DNA from: Prevotellaceae bacterium UBA1726
GTDB lineage: Bacteria; Bacteroidota; Bacteroidia; Bacteroidales; Bacteroidaceae
Assembly (NCBI GenBank): GCA_002316005.1
Contig: DCIM01000049.1
Coordinates: 1-64,000 of the forward strand
DNA: 64,000 nt
Reading direction: 5' to 3'
Shown: in pieces, positions 7,386 to 16,813 of the stretch
How the letters are laid out: every line of letters begins with the position of its first letter
How positions within the stretch are numbered: position 1 is the stretch's first letter
The notes under the pieces: model-generated
Database searches by the model: none
What the model saw: only the letters and a program-made list of their open reading frames with translations
What the model was told of the DNA's origin: nothing
Position numbers and translations under genes: made by a program

Positions 7386-9380
7386 TTATTTCTTACGCGT
7401 AGCCTGGATGAAGTAAGCGATAAGCAGCAGATAGGCAGCGAGCGAGAGAACCTCAGACATTGGGTTGGCAAGCCATGCCTCGTTGACTGGGTTGAAACCA
7501 CAGAAACGGAGTAGGGCAGAGACAACACCCATCAAAGCACCACCGGCAATGAATCCACTGGCAATGAGAGTACCCTTCTCGCCACGCTCAGCATTGACTG
7601 TAGGTTCCTTCGAACGACTTGTCACATACCAGTTGATGGCACCACCCACGAGCAGCGGAGCATTCAGTTCCATAGGGATGAACATACCAAGTGCAAATGC
7701 AAGAGCAGGAACACCGAAATAGTTGAGTACGAGAGCCAGCACAGCACCAATGCCATAGAGACACCAAGGAGCACCAGTGCCCGACATCAATGGTTCGATG
7801 ACAGCAGCCATGGCATTAGCCTGAGGAGCAACAAGAGCATTATCGCCCACGAAACCGTAGGTCTTGTTGAGGATAATCATCACACCACCAACGGTAGCAG
7901 CACTGACGAGTACACCGAGGAACTTCCAAGTCTCCTGCTTCTTAGGAGTAGTACCAAGCCAGTAGCCAATCTTCAGGTCGGTGATGAAACCACCCGCTGT
8001 AGAAAGAGCAGTACAAACAACACCACCCATGACCAAGGCAGCCACCATACCAGCAGAACCCTTCAAACCAACAGCCACCATGATGACAGAGGCAAGGATG
8101 AGAGTCATCAGCGTCATGCCCGATACAGGGTTGGTACCAACGATGGCGATAGCGTTCGCTGCAACAGTGGTGAAGAGGAACGCGATGATGCCAATGACGA
8201 GGATACCCACAACGGCATAGAGCAGGTTGAACTCTACAACACCAGCATAGAAGAACACGAATGTGGCAATGATGGCGATGATTACACCAATGGCAATAAT
8301 CTTCATCGAGATGTCGCGCTGAGTACGAGCAACATTCGCAGTAGCATTGCCCGAACCCTTCAACTCACGACCAGCAAGTCCGATGGCACCCTTGATGATG
8401 CCCCACTGCTTAACGATACCGATAAGACCAGCCATCGCAATACCACCAATACCGATATGACGGGCGAAAGTCTTGAAGATAGCCTCAGGAGCCATATCAG
8501 CAACGCTACCCGCAACGCTCATGTCGAAGGTAGGATTCAAGGTCATGAGCAACTGATCGCCAAGAAGAGGGAGCAATGGCACGAGGACAAACCATACCAA
8601 TGCCGAACCCGCACAGATGATAGCTGCATACTTCAAACCAACGATATAGCCAAGACCAAGAACGGCAGCAGAAGTGTTGATTGAGAAAACGAGTTTAGCC
8701 TTCTCGGCAACATACGCTCCACCAGCAATGGCACGAGTAGAGAAAGCCTCTGCCCATGTGCCGAAAGAAGCAACGAGGAAGTCGAACAAACCACCCACGA
8801 TACCAGCGATGAGGAGAGGTTTTGCCTGACTGCCGCCCTTCTCGCCACTGACAAGCACCTGTGTGGTGGCAGTAGCCTCAGGGAAAGGATATTTGCCGTG
8901 CTGATCCTTCACGAAGAACTTGCGGAAAGGAATGAGGAACAGAATGCCCAGCACACCACCAAGAACAGACGAAAGGAATACCTGAATGAAGCTTACTGTC
9001 ACTTCAGGATACTTAGCCTGAATGATGTAAAGAGCAGGGAGGGTGAAGATTGCACCAGCAACGATAACACCCGAACAAGCACCGATACTTTGAATGATGA
9101 CATTCTCGCCAAGGGCATTCTTACGCTTTGTGGCCGACGATACACCTACTGCGATGATGGCAATAGGAATGGCAGCCTCGAACACCTGACCCACCTTCAG
9201 TCCAAGGTAGGCAGCAGCTGCAGAGAAGATGACAGCCATAAGCAAACCCCAAGTCACCGACCATACATTCACCTCAGTAGGATTGCTCTCGGCAGGCATG
9301 ACAGGTTGGTACTCTTCGCCTGGATTCAACTCGCGAAACGCGTTCTCAGGCAGTTCAATGTTTTGTTTCTTTTCTTCCAT
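7386..9380 (-). CDS. OPT-family oligopeptide transporter
   Basis: A 664-residue, strongly hydrophobic inner-membrane protein with about 14-16 predicted membrane segments. The N-terminal ELNPGEEYQPVMPAES segment and the NVWSVTWGLLMAVIFSAAAAYLGLKVGQVFEAAIPIAI region are typical of bacterial OPT proteins, which take up oligopeptides or metal-chelate complexes in symport with protons. The substrate cannot be read from sequence. It stands alone: the next gene upstream is divergent, and a -7 box on the minus strand lies at 9424-9431. The stop codon is followed immediately by a tandem hairpin repeat. Confidence 0.9.
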   Translation of the reverse strand: MEEKKQNIELPENAFRELNPGEEYQPVMPAESNPTEVNVWSVTWGLLMAVIFSAAAAYLGLKVGQVFEAAIPIAIIAVGVSSATKRKNALGENVIIQSIGACSGVIVAGAIFTLPALYIIQAKYPEVTVSFIQVFLSSVLGGVLGILFLIPFRKFFVKDQHGKYPFPEATATTQVLVSGEKGGSQAKPLLIAGIVGGLFDFLVASFGTWAEAFSTRAIAGGAYVAEKAKLVFSINTSAAVLGLGYIVGLKYAAIICAGSALVWFVLVPLLPLLGDQLLMTLNPTFDMSVAGSVADMAPEAIFKTFARHIGIGGIAMAGLIGIVKQWGIIKGAIGLAGRELKGSGNATANVARTQRDISMKIIAIGVIIAIIATFVFFYAGVVEFNLLYAVVGILVIGIIAFLFTTVAANAIAIVGTNPVSGMTLMTLILASVIMVAVGLKGSAGMVAALVMGGVVCTALSTAGGFITDLKIGYWLGTTPKKQETWKFLGVLVSAATVGGVMIILNKTYGFVGDNALVAPQANAMAAVIEPLMSGTGAPWCLYGIGAVLALVLNYFGVPALAFALGMFIPMELNAPLLVGGAINWYVTSRSKEPTVNAERGEKGTLIASGFIAGGALMGVVSALLRFCGFNPVNEAWLANPMSEVLSLAAYLLLIAYFIQATRKK

Positions 9381-9423
9381 TTTGTATTATTATGTTTTAT
9401 GATTATTCAGTTTTATATCTTTG

Positions 9424-9431
9424 CAAAGTTA
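9424..9431 (-). promoter_or_regulatory. -7 box for OPT transporter gene
   Basis: Read on the minus strand this is TAACTTTG, 43 bp before the ATG at 9380. No clear -33 TTTG accompanies it. A plus-strand TATCTTTG overlaps it at 9416-9423, making a near-palindrome. Confidence 0.5.
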
Positions 9432-9480
9432 TAAAAAATAATTAATAATGTGGCAGAGATAGTAAAAAACTATTGTTTTT

Positions 9481-9512
9481 TTTGTCTATGAGATATAATT
9501 TTGGTAACTTTG
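9481..9512 (+). promoter_or_regulatory. promoter of TPR protein gene
   Basis: TTTG at 9481-9484, a 20-bp gap, then TAACTTTG at 9505-9512: a full match to the Bacteroidales sigma-ABfr type promoter. The start codon is 27 bp downstream. Confidence 0.7.
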
Positions 9513-9539
9513 GTGTCGTAAATAGATTATTTCAGGAAA

Positions 9540-10757
9540 ATGCGAATGGATAAAGCAAAAATATTGGCTTTCGCCCACCTTATTATATTATTAATGATGT
9601 TTCCTTCGGTTCTTTGCGCACAGAAGAAGGAGATATCTGAGGCACGCGCCAATATTAAGAAAGGCACCAACCTTGAGAATGCCGAAAACTCGATGCGAAC
9701 ACTTCTCAAGGACTCTGCCAACCGATATAACGAGAAGATTTGGCTCACGCTTTTTGACGCCGTGAAGAAACAATACGACCAGCTCAACGAGAAACTCTAC
9801 CTCAAGCAGCAGTCGGATACGGCAAAGTTCTTCACCCACACCCGCCACATGTTTACCGTGCTTGAGAGTCTTGATTCGGTTGATGCCATGCCAAACAAGA
9901 AAGGCGTAATAGCACCAATCTATCGCCGCGCGCATGCGGCTTACCTCAGTCAGTATCGTGCAAACCTTTTCGGTGGTGGCGCATATTATCTCGGCAAGCA
10001 GAACTATCAGGAGGCATTCAAGTGCTTCGATACATATATCCAGTGCGCGGTGCAGCCACTTTTCACGGATTATTTCTACAGTGCCAAGGATACACGCCTC
10101 AACGAAGCCGCATATTGGGCAGTGTTCTGCGGATATAAACTCAGCAATGTGACGATGATGGACAAATATGCCCATATGGCTTTGCGCGACAAGACTCGTG
10201 AGGCATATCTGCTGCAATATATGGCCGAAGGATATCAGCTGAAGAATGATACGGCAAACTACAGGAAGACGCTGGAGGAAGGATTCCAGAAGTATCCGGA
10301 ACATCAGTACTACTTCCCTCATCTGGCCATCTACTATGCACATAACGGTCGCGACAAGGATGTGCTCGACATCAGCGAGAAGGCACTTCGCCTGAATCCT
10401 AACAACGCCTCGGCATGGGTGGCAGAGAGTAGGGCATACTTCAACCTGGGCGACTATGATAATTGCGTGACAGCATCAGACAAGGCGATAGCGCTGATGG
10501 ACGATGTGCCACTTGTTTATCTCAATGCCGGAATGTCCTACTATAAGCGAGCGCTTCCTATTGCCCGCAAGCGAATTCAGAAGAAAGAAGACAAGGCAGA
10601 GATGACATCTCTTTATCGCCGAGCGTTGCCATATCTGGAGAAATACAGGAAACTGAGTCCCGATGATAGTGCTATTTGGGCTCGTCCGCTCTATGACATC
10701 TACCTGAACCTCAACATGGGCGATGAATTCGAAGAGATGGAAAAATATGTAGAATAA
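9540..10757 (+). CDS. secreted tetratricopeptide-repeat protein
   Basis: A 405-residue protein with an N-terminal signal peptide (hydrophobic LAFAHLIILLMMFPSVLC, then AQKK), so it is exported to the periplasm or envelope. After a helical N-terminal half, TPR-like repeats occupy roughly residues 225-400, for example HNGRDKDVLDISEKALRLNP followed by ASAWVAESRAYFNLGDYDNC. TPR arrays bind other proteins; the partner is unknown. The gene has its own strong promoter (9481-9512) and a downstream imperfect hairpin (10765-10807), so it is monocistronic. Confidence 0.85.
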   Translation: MRMDKAKILAFAHLIILLMMFPSVLCAQKKEISEARANIKKGTNLENAENSMRTLLKDSANRYNEKIWLTLFDAVKKQYDQLNEKLYLKQQSDTAKFFTHTRHMFTVLESLDSVDAMPNKKGVIAPIYRRAHAAYLSQYRANLFGGGAYYLGKQNYQEAFKCFDTYIQCAVQPLFTDYFYSAKDTRLNEAAYWAVFCGYKLSNVTMMDKYAHMALRDKTREAYLLQYMAEGYQLKNDTANYRKTLEEGFQKYPEHQYYFPHLAIYYAHNGRDKDVLDISEKALRLNPNNASAWVAESRAYFNLGDYDNCVTASDKAIALMDDVPLVYLNAGMSYYKRALPIARKRIQKKEDKAEMTSLYRRALPYLEKYRKLSPDDSAIWARPLYDIYLNLNMGDEFEEMEKYVE

Positions 10758-10764
10758 TTACAAG

Positions 10765-10812
10765 AATGCATGCAAGTGATAATAAATATTTATTATTTGC
10801 CTGCATTTTTTG
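10765..10812 (+). terminator. terminator of TPR gene
   Basis: An imperfect inverted repeat (AATGCA..GCAA..ATAATAAAT against ATTTATTAT..TTGC..TGCATT) is followed by a run of T. It ends just before the serC promoter. Confidence 0.5.
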
Positions 10813-10820
10813 CATTTTTA

Positions 10821-10852
10821 TTTGGAGTATCGCCGAAAAATGAGTATCTTCG
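10821..10852 (+). promoter_or_regulatory. promoter of serC operon
   Basis: TTTG at 10821-10824, 20 bp, then TATCTTCG at 10845-10852, one base off the consensus. The leader to the serC ATG is about 30 nt. Confidence 0.65.
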
Positions 10853-10888
10853 CATGAAAATTTAAATAACTAAATAAAAAGGTTTAGA

Positions 10889-11983
10889 ATGAAAAAGTAC
10901 AATTTCAACGCAGGTCCATGCGTTCTTCCAAAGGAAGCTATTGAATCAACAATCGAAGCAATCCGCGATTTCGACGGTACAGGTATCGGTTTGTTGGAAA
11001 TCTCTCACCGTACTCCAGGCTGGGAGCGTATTATGGCAGAAACACGTCAGCTTTGGCGTGACCTCTTGAACATCCCAGAGGATTATGAGATTCTCTTCCT
11101 CGGTGGTGGTGCAAGCACACAGTTCTTCACTCTTCCTGCAAACTTGCTCAAGAAGAAGGCTGCTTATCTTCAGACAGGTGTTTGGGGTAAGAAGGCTGCT
11201 AAGGAGGCAAAGGTCTTCGGCGAAGTTGTTATTGTAGCTTCTTCAGAGGATAAGACTTACACATATATCCCTAAGGATTACGAGATTCCTGCTGATGCTG
11301 ATTATTTCCACATCACAACAAACAATACTATCTACGGTACTGAGATCAAGTATGATATGGATAGCCCAGTAACTCTCGTTGCTGATATGTCTTCAGACAT
11401 CATGAGCCGTCCTGTTGATGTTACAAAGTATGGTATCATCTATGGTGGTGCTCAGAAGAATGTTGGTCCTGCTGGTGTAACTTTCGTTATCGTTCGCAAG
11501 GATATCCTCGGCCAGATTGGCGATCGTCCTTACATGAACCCACTCCCAACAATGGTTGACTATCGTACTCACGCAGCTGCAGAGGCAAAGAATATCTCTC
11601 AGTTCAATACTCCTCCAGTACTTCCTATCTTTGTTATGCACGAGACATTGAAGTGGGTTAAGTCTATCGGTGGTGTTGAGGAGATGCAGCGTCGCAACCA
11701 GAAGAAGGCAGAGACTCTCTATGCAGAGATCGACCGCAACAAGCTCTTCGTTGGTACTGCTGTTAAGGAAGACCGCTCGTTGATGAATGTATGCTTCGTT
11801 ATGAACGAGGAGTACAAGGAACTCGAGGCTGAGTTCATGGAGTATGCTAAGGAGTGTGGTATGGTTGGTATCAAGGGTCACCGTTCAGTAGGTGGTTTCC
11901 GCGCATCTCTTTACAATGCATGTCCTCAGGAGGCTGTTGATGCCCTCGTTAAGTGCATGCAGGATTTCGAAGCTAAACATTAA
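10889..11983 (+). CDS. serC: phosphoserine aminotransferase SerC
   Basis: SerC converts 3-phosphohydroxypyruvate and glutamate to phosphoserine, the second step of serine synthesis, and takes part in pyridoxal phosphate synthesis. At 364 residues it has the family's usual length. It begins KYNFNAGPCVLPKEA, has the GGGASTQFF motif near residue 74, and the PLP-lysine segment IYGGAQKNVGPAGVTFVIV near residue 187. It ends in the family's HRSVGGFRASLYNACP motif. It leads a cluster serC-serA-DUF1015 that is conserved in the Bacteroidales, and has its own promoter at 10821-10852. Confidence 0.97.
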   Translation: MKKYNFNAGPCVLPKEAIESTIEAIRDFDGTGIGLLEISHRTPGWERIMAETRQLWRDLLNIPEDYEILFLGGGASTQFFTLPANLLKKKAAYLQTGVWGKKAAKEAKVFGEVVIVASSEDKTYTYIPKDYEIPADADYFHITTNNTIYGTEIKYDMDSPVTLVADMSSDIMSRPVDVTKYGIIYGGAQKNVGPAGVTFVIVRKDILGQIGDRPYMNPLPTMVDYRTHAAAEAKNISQFNTPPVLPIFVMHETLKWVKSIGGVEEMQRRNQKKAETLYAEIDRNKLFVGTAVKEDRSLMNVCFVMNEEYKELEAEFMEYAKECGMVGIKGHRSVGGFRASLYNACPQEAVDALVKCMQDFEAKH

Positions 11984-11992
11984 GGGCCCACC

Positions 11993-12091
11993 CAAGCCCT
12001 CCCAAAGGGAGGGATGTTTAATTGATTATAATAATTAATATAAAAAAATCCAAGTCTTCCTAAATACATCCTTCCCTTTGGGAAGGCTTGG
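11993..12091. repeat. inverted pair of CTCCC-AAA-GGGAG repeats
   Basis: AAGCCCTCCCAAAGGGAGGG at 11993-12012 is mirrored by CCTTCCCTTTGGGAAGGCTT near 12070-12089. Each arm is a small hairpin, and the two arms can pair over a 50-nt loop. The pair fills the serC-serA spacer, where it could cause partial termination or stabilise mRNA. Confidence 0.6.
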
Positions 12092-12102
12092 TTAGGCTAT
12101 AT

Positions 12103-13020
12103 ATGAAAGTATTAGTTGCTACAGAGAAGCCATTCGCAGCAGCTGCTGTTGAGGGCATTCGTAAGGAAGTAGAAGGAGCAGGTCACGAACTTGTACTCCT
12201 TGAGAAATATACAGAGAAGGCACAGCTCCTCGAGGCTGTTGCTGACGCTGACGCTATGATCATCCGTTCAGACAAGGCAGATGCTGAGGTTTTGGCTGCT
12301 GCAAAGAATCTGAAGATCGTTGTTCGTGCTGGTGCTGGTTATGATAACATCGACCTCGCTGCTGCTACTGCTCACAATATCGTTGCAGAGAACACTCCTG
12401 GTCAGAACGCAAATGCTGTTGCCGAACTCGTTCTCGGTCTTCTCGTTTTCGCTGTTCGTAATTTCTACAATGGTAAGGCTGGTTCTGAGTTGATGGGTAA
12501 GAAACTCGGTATCCTTGCTTTCGGTAATGTAGGTCGCAATGTGGCTCGTATCGCAAAGGGCTTCGGTATGGAAATCATGGCTTACGATGCATTCTGCCCA
12601 GCAGAGGCTATAGAGGCTGCTGGTGTCAAGGCTGCTGCTTCTCAGGATGAGTTGTTCGAGCAGTGTGACATCGTTTCTCTCCATATCCCTGCTACTCCAG
12701 AGACAAAGCAGAGCATCAACTACGACCTCTGTGGTAAGATGCGCAAGGGTGCAATCCTTATCAACACAGCTCGTAAGGAAGTTATCGACGAGGCTGGTTT
12801 GCTGAAGCTTATGGCAGAGCGTACAGACTTGAAGTACATCACTGACATTATGCCAGATGCAGATGCAGAGTTCAAGGCATTCGAGGGCCGCTACTTCTCA
12901 ACACCTAAGAAGATGGGTGCTCAGACAGCAGAGGCTAACACTAATGCCGGTATCGCTGCAGCAAAGCAGATCAATGCTTACTTCGCTGACGGTTGCACTA
13001 AGTTCCAGGTAAATAAATAA
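12103..13020 (+). CDS. serA: D-3-phosphoglycerate dehydrogenase SerA
   Basis: SerA oxidises 3-phosphoglycerate to 3-phosphohydroxypyruvate with NAD+, the first step of serine synthesis. ATG 12103 (MKVLVATEKPF) is chosen; the longer frame from TTG 12088 starts inside a repeat. The 305 residues hold only the substrate- and NAD-binding domains (VRAGAGYDNID, LGILAFGNVGRNVARIAKGFG) and lack the C-terminal ACT domain, so serine feedback through ACT is not expected. The position usually held by the catalytic His (TPH-GG) is Lys269 in STPKKMGAQT. This Lys form is known from Entamoeba (type IIIK) and, as I recall, is usual in Bacteroidetes. Confidence 0.95.
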   Translation: MKVLVATEKPFAAAAVEGIRKEVEGAGHELVLLEKYTEKAQLLEAVADADAMIIRSDKADAEVLAAAKNLKIVVRAGAGYDNIDLAAATAHNIVAENTPGQNANAVAELVLGLLVFAVRNFYNGKAGSELMGKKLGILAFGNVGRNVARIAKGFGMEIMAYDAFCPAEAIEAAGVKAAASQDELFEQCDIVSLHIPATPETKQSINYDLCGKMRKGAILINTARKEVIDEAGLLKLMAERTDLKYITDIMPDADAEFKAFEGRYFSTPKKMGAQTAEANTNAGIAAAKQINAYFADGCTKFQVNK

Positions 13021-13096
13021 TTCCTGCCATAGCTGATAATATCTATTATATCTATAATTACTACTAACCTATAACAACTATTAATAATACAATAAT

Positions 13097-14365
13097 ATGG
13101 CAAGAATTAAGCCTTTCAAGGGTATCCGCCCTCCAAAAGAATTGGTTGAGCAGGTAGAGTCACGCCCTTATGATGTTCTTGAATCTGAAGAGGCTCGTGT
13201 AGAAGCAGGTGATAACGAGAAATCGCTTTATCATATCATCAAACCAGAAATCAACTTCGAACCAGGTACATCGGAGTATGATCCTAAGGTTTATACAGAG
13301 GCTGCTCGTCAGTTCCAGCTTTTCCAGGACAACGGCTGGTTGAAGCAGGATGATAAGGAACTTTATTACATCTATGCTCAGACTTCTCATCTTCCTGCCA
13401 ATGGCGGTAAGGAGAAGACTCAGTATGGTCTTGTGATTGGTGCTTATCAGGGTGACTACAAGTCGGGTGTTATCAAGAAGCATGAGCTTACTCGTCGTGA
13501 TAAGGAAGAGGATCGTATGAAGCATGTTCGTGTGAACAACGCAAATATCGAACCAGTATTCTTCGCTTATCCTGATAACGAGACACTTGATTCACTTATC
13601 ATGCGTTATGCAGCTACAGAACCTGAATATGACTTCATTGCTCCAATCGATGGTTTTGGTCATAAGTTGTGGGTTGTAAGTGATGACAAGGATATTCAGA
13701 CAATCACAGAGGAGTTTGCAAAAATGCCAGCTCTCTATATTGCTGATGGCCATCATCGTTCGGCAGCAGCTGCTCTTGTTGGTGCAGAAAAGGCAGAACA
13801 GAATCCAAATCATACTGGCGACGAGGAATACAACTTCTTCATGGCTGTTGCTTTCCAGGCTTCGCAGTTGACAGTTCTCGACTATAACCGAGTTTTCAAA
13901 GATCTCAATGGTAACACATCTGAGGAGTTCCTTGCAAAGTTGGCAGAAAACTTCGTTGTAGAGAACAAGGGCGCTGAGGAATATCGTCCTGCAAAGGCTC
14001 ATGAGTTCTCGCTCTACCTTGATGGTGAGTGGTGGTCGCTCAATGCAAAACCAGGCACTTTCGATGATAGCGATCCAATTGGCGTACTTGATGTTGACAT
14101 CTCTTCACGCCTGATTCTTCAGGAAATCCTTGAACTCGGTGACCTCCGTTCTTCAAAGCGTGTTGACTTTGTTGGTGGTCTTCGTGGTCTTGGTGAACTG
14201 AAGCGTCGTGTTGATTCTGGCGAGATGCGTGCAGCATTGGCACTTTATCCTGTTTCAATGAAACAGATAATGGACATTGCTGATTCTGGAAACATCATGC
14301 CTCCAAAGGCAACATGGTTTGAACCAAAGTTGCGCTCAGGTCTCGTTATTCATAAGTTAGATTAA
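13097..14365 (+). CDS. DUF1015 family protein
   Basis: A 422-residue soluble protein of the DUF1015 family. It begins ARIKPFKGIRPPKELVEQVESRPYDVL and has the family motif YIADGHHRSAAA near residue 215. The biochemical role of the family is not established. In Bacteroidales it follows serC-serA, as here, with a 76-bp gap, so a link to serine or phosphoserine metabolism is a reasonable inference. The stop codon is directly followed by a 9-bp tandem repeat. Confidence 0.92.
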   Translation: MARIKPFKGIRPPKELVEQVESRPYDVLESEEARVEAGDNEKSLYHIIKPEINFEPGTSEYDPKVYTEAARQFQLFQDNGWLKQDDKELYYIYAQTSHLPANGGKEKTQYGLVIGAYQGDYKSGVIKKHELTRRDKEEDRMKHVRVNNANIEPVFFAYPDNETLDSLIMRYAATEPEYDFIAPIDGFGHKLWVVSDDKDIQTITEEFAKMPALYIADGHHRSAAAALVGAEKAEQNPNHTGDEEYNFFMAVAFQASQLTVLDYNRVFKDLNGNTSEEFLAKLAENFVVENKGAEEYRPAKAHEFSLYLDGEWWSLNAKPGTFDDSDPIGVLDVDISSRLILQEILELGDLRSSKRVDFVGGLRGLGELKRRVDSGEMRAALALYPVSMKQIMDIADSGNIMPPKATWFEPKLRSGLVIHKLD

Positions 14366-14400
14366 TCTAGAATCTCTAGAACATCTAGAACTTCTAGAAA
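14366..14400. repeat. four 9-bp TCTAGAAnn tandem repeats
   Basis: TCTAGA recurs at 14366, 14375, 14384 and 14393 with an exact 9-bp period, beginning at the base after the DUF1015 stop codon. Confidence 0.75.
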
Positions 14401-14414
14401 ATCCAGTATAAGAA

Positions 14415-14996
14415 TTGGATTCCTACAAGACGATAAATAACATTGCCGAAGGCTATTACACAGAGAAGCGAAGCAAGTTCTATGCTTTTGCTCATCATGT
14501 GGAATCGGCCGATGAGGTGAAAGAACTATTGGCTGGGTATCGTAAGAAATATTACGATGCCCGCCATGTTTGTTGGGCTTACCGATTAGGTCCGACAGGC
14601 GAGGAATTCCGTATGAATGATGATGGCGAACCATCGTCAACAGCTGGAAAACCAATTCATGGTCAGTTGGTAAGTAAAGAACTTACTGATATCGTTGTGT
14701 TCGTAATCCGTTATTATGGAGGTGTAAACCTTGGTACAAGCGGATTGATCATTGCCTATCGAGAGGCCACAATCGATGCTTTGAACAATGCAGAAGTAGA
14801 GGAGAGGCTTGTTGAAAGTATCATTGAGTATTCTTTCCCTTATGCCATGATGAATGGCGTAATGAAAATTGTCAAAGACCTGAATCCACGCATTGTGTCA
14901 CAGACCTTTGACAATACTTGCTCAATAAAACTTGCTATTCGTGAGAGCATGGCAGAGCAATTACAATCTCGCCTTGATAAACTCTCTTTTGAATAA
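14415..14996 (+). CDS. YigZ/IMPACT family protein
   Basis: A 193-residue member of the UPF0029/IMPACT (YigZ) family. The motifs AEGYYTEKRSKFYAFAHHVES, DDGEPSSTAGKPI and VIRYYGGVNLGTSGLI are diagnostic. The N-terminal half is the conserved Impact domain; the C-terminal half is a short ferredoxin-like domain. The cellular role of bacterial members is unclear; roles in translation control have been proposed for eukaryotic IMPACT. The only usable start is TTG 14415, since an in-frame TAA precedes it at 14409. It converges on the ABC-F gene with a 29-bp gap. Confidence 0.9.
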   Translation: MDSYKTINNIAEGYYTEKRSKFYAFAHHVESADEVKELLAGYRKKYYDARHVCWAYRLGPTGEEFRMNDDGEPSSTAGKPIHGQLVSKELTDIVVFVIRYYGGVNLGTSGLIIAYREATIDALNNAEVEERLVESIIEYSFPYAMMNGVMKIVKDLNPRIVSQTFDNTCSIKLAIRESMAEQLQSRLDKLSFE

Positions 14997-15025
14997 AATT
15001 CATTTGTTTCTGTTTGCTCTAAGAA

Positions 15026-16813
15026 TTAGGCGAATTCGCTTAACTCCAACCAACGCATAGATTTCTCGTCGAGTTCATCGTTGAGTAATGGCAAACGGAT
15101 GCTCATCTTTGTTATTTCGTCAACAGAAAGCGTTCCGCCGCAAAGAGCATCTTCAATCTGTTTTTTCTCGTTTTCCAGTTTCTCAATGTCTTTTTCCAGT
15201 TGCTGGAATTCCATCTTCTCCTTATACGAGAGTCGACGACGAGTGTCGTTATGGTAATCCTTCTTTGCAGGTTGTGCAGCACTCTTGCTGTCAGCCTTTT
15301 CCTTTGCCTGCGCCTTTGACTCGAGAGTTGTAAACTCGCGATATTGCGTGTAGTTACCAGGAAAATCCTGAATCTTTCCTTCACCATGGAAAACAAGCAA
15401 ATGGTCAACCACCTTGTCCATGAAATAGCGGTCGTGACTTACAACAATCACACAACCAGGGAAATCCTGCAGATATTCCTCCAGAACCTGAAGCGTCTGA
15501 ATATCAAGGTCGTTTGTCGGCTCATCAAGAATGAGGAAATTCGGATTCTTCATCAGCACAGTACACAAGTACAACTTTCGGCGCTCACCGCCAGAGAGTT
15601 TATACACATAGTTGTGCTGTTGTTCGGGAGTGAACAAGAAGAACTGAAGTAACTGCGAGGCAGTGAGTTTCTTGCCTCCAAGGTCGATATAATCAGCAAT
15701 ATCCGTTATGACATCAATGACTTTCTGCTGTTCGTCGAATTTCAATCCGTCCTGCGAGAAATAACCGAAGTTGACTGTCTCACCAATGTCGAACTTGCCC
15801 GAATCAGGTGCCACCAAACCGAGAAGCATCTTTACGAATGTAGATTTTCCTGTGCCGTTATTTCCCACAATACCCATTTTTTCAAAACGGGCGAAGTTGT
15901 AGTAGAAATCCTTGAGAATTACCTTCTCCGGAAGACTGTCGTTGAAAGTCTTAGATACATACTGGCACTCGAAGATCTTACTACCTATATACACCTTTGA
16001 AGCCTTCAAACGAATCTGGCGTTCTTCAATTCGCTGCTTTGCCACGCGCTCCAGTTCGTAGAAAGCATCCTCGCGATACTTAGCCTTATGACCACGAGCC
16101 TGTGGTTGACGACGCATCCATTCCAACTCTGTGCGATAGAGATTATTGGCACGAGCCACTTCAGCACGCATATTGTCAATGCGCTCCTGGCGTTTCTCCA
16201 GATAATATGCGTAGTTGCCGCGATATGAATAGATTGTCTGATTATCGAGTTCAAGGATGGTGTCGCACACACGATCAAGGAAATAACGATCGTGAGTAAC
16301 CATCAAGATGGTTTTGTTTCCCCTTTGCAACCAACCTTCAAGCCAGATAATCATATCAAGGTCGAGGTGGTTTGTTGGCTCATCAAGAAGTAGGAAGTCT
16401 GGTTCAAGGATAAGTACATTGGCAAGAGCAACTCGCTTCTGCTGACCGCCAGAGAGTTGCTTCATCGGTTGGTTGAGGTCGGTAATCTTCAACTGTGTGA
16501 GAATCTGCTTTGCCTTGAGAATCTTCTCTTCGTTGCCCTCATGATTGAAACAAGCATCCAACACACTTTCCTCTGGGTCGAAGGTTGGTGTCTGCGTAAG
16601 GAAACCAGTGCGCAAATCGCGACGATAGATGATATCGCCACTATCGTAGCCCTCGTCATTCATGAGAATCTTCATGAGGGTAGACTTTCCCGTTCCGTTT
16701 TTGGCAATAAGACCAATGCGCTGACCTTCGCCAACGCTGAAACAAATATTACGGAACAACACCTGTGCACCGAAACTCTTTGTCAGATTTTGTACATCAA
16801 GATAAGGAACCAT
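15026..16813 (-). CDS. ABC-F family ATPase (Uup/EttA-like)
   Basis: A 595-residue protein with two ABC ATPase domains and no membrane segments, the hallmark of ABC-F proteins, which act on ribosomes. Domain 1 has Walker A KNGTGKST (about residue 39) and signature LSGGQQKR; domain 2 has NNGTGKST and LSGGERRK. The linker between them carries the basic, Arg-rich helices seen in this family (TELEWMRRQPQARGHKAKYRE). The C-terminal basic coiled coil (LEKDIEKLENEKKQIEDAL) suggests the Uup type. It ends a nine-gene run and shares one base with engB. Confidence 0.93.
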   Translation of the reverse strand: MVPYLDVQNLTKSFGAQVLFRNICFSVGEGQRIGLIAKNGTGKSTLMKILMNDEGYDSGDIIYRRDLRTGFLTQTPTFDPEESVLDACFNHEGNEEKILKAKQILTQLKITDLNQPMKQLSGGQQKRVALANVLILEPDFLLLDEPTNHLDLDMIIWLEGWLQRGNKTILMVTHDRYFLDRVCDTILELDNQTIYSYRGNYAYYLEKRQERIDNMRAEVARANNLYRTELEWMRRQPQARGHKAKYREDAFYELERVAKQRIEERQIRLKASKVYIGSKIFECQYVSKTFNDSLPEKVILKDFYYNFARFEKMGIVGNNGTGKSTFVKMLLGLVAPDSGKFDIGETVNFGYFSQDGLKFDEQQKVIDVITDIADYIDLGGKKLTASQLLQFFLFTPEQQHNYVYKLSGGERRKLYLCTVLMKNPNFLILDEPTNDLDIQTLQVLEEYLQDFPGCVIVVSHDRYFMDKVVDHLLVFHGEGKIQDFPGNYTQYREFTTLESKAQAKEKADSKSAAQPAKKDYHNDTRRRLSYKEKMEFQQLEKDIEKLENEKKQIEDALCGGTLSVDEITKMSIRLPLLNDELDEKSMRWLELSEFA

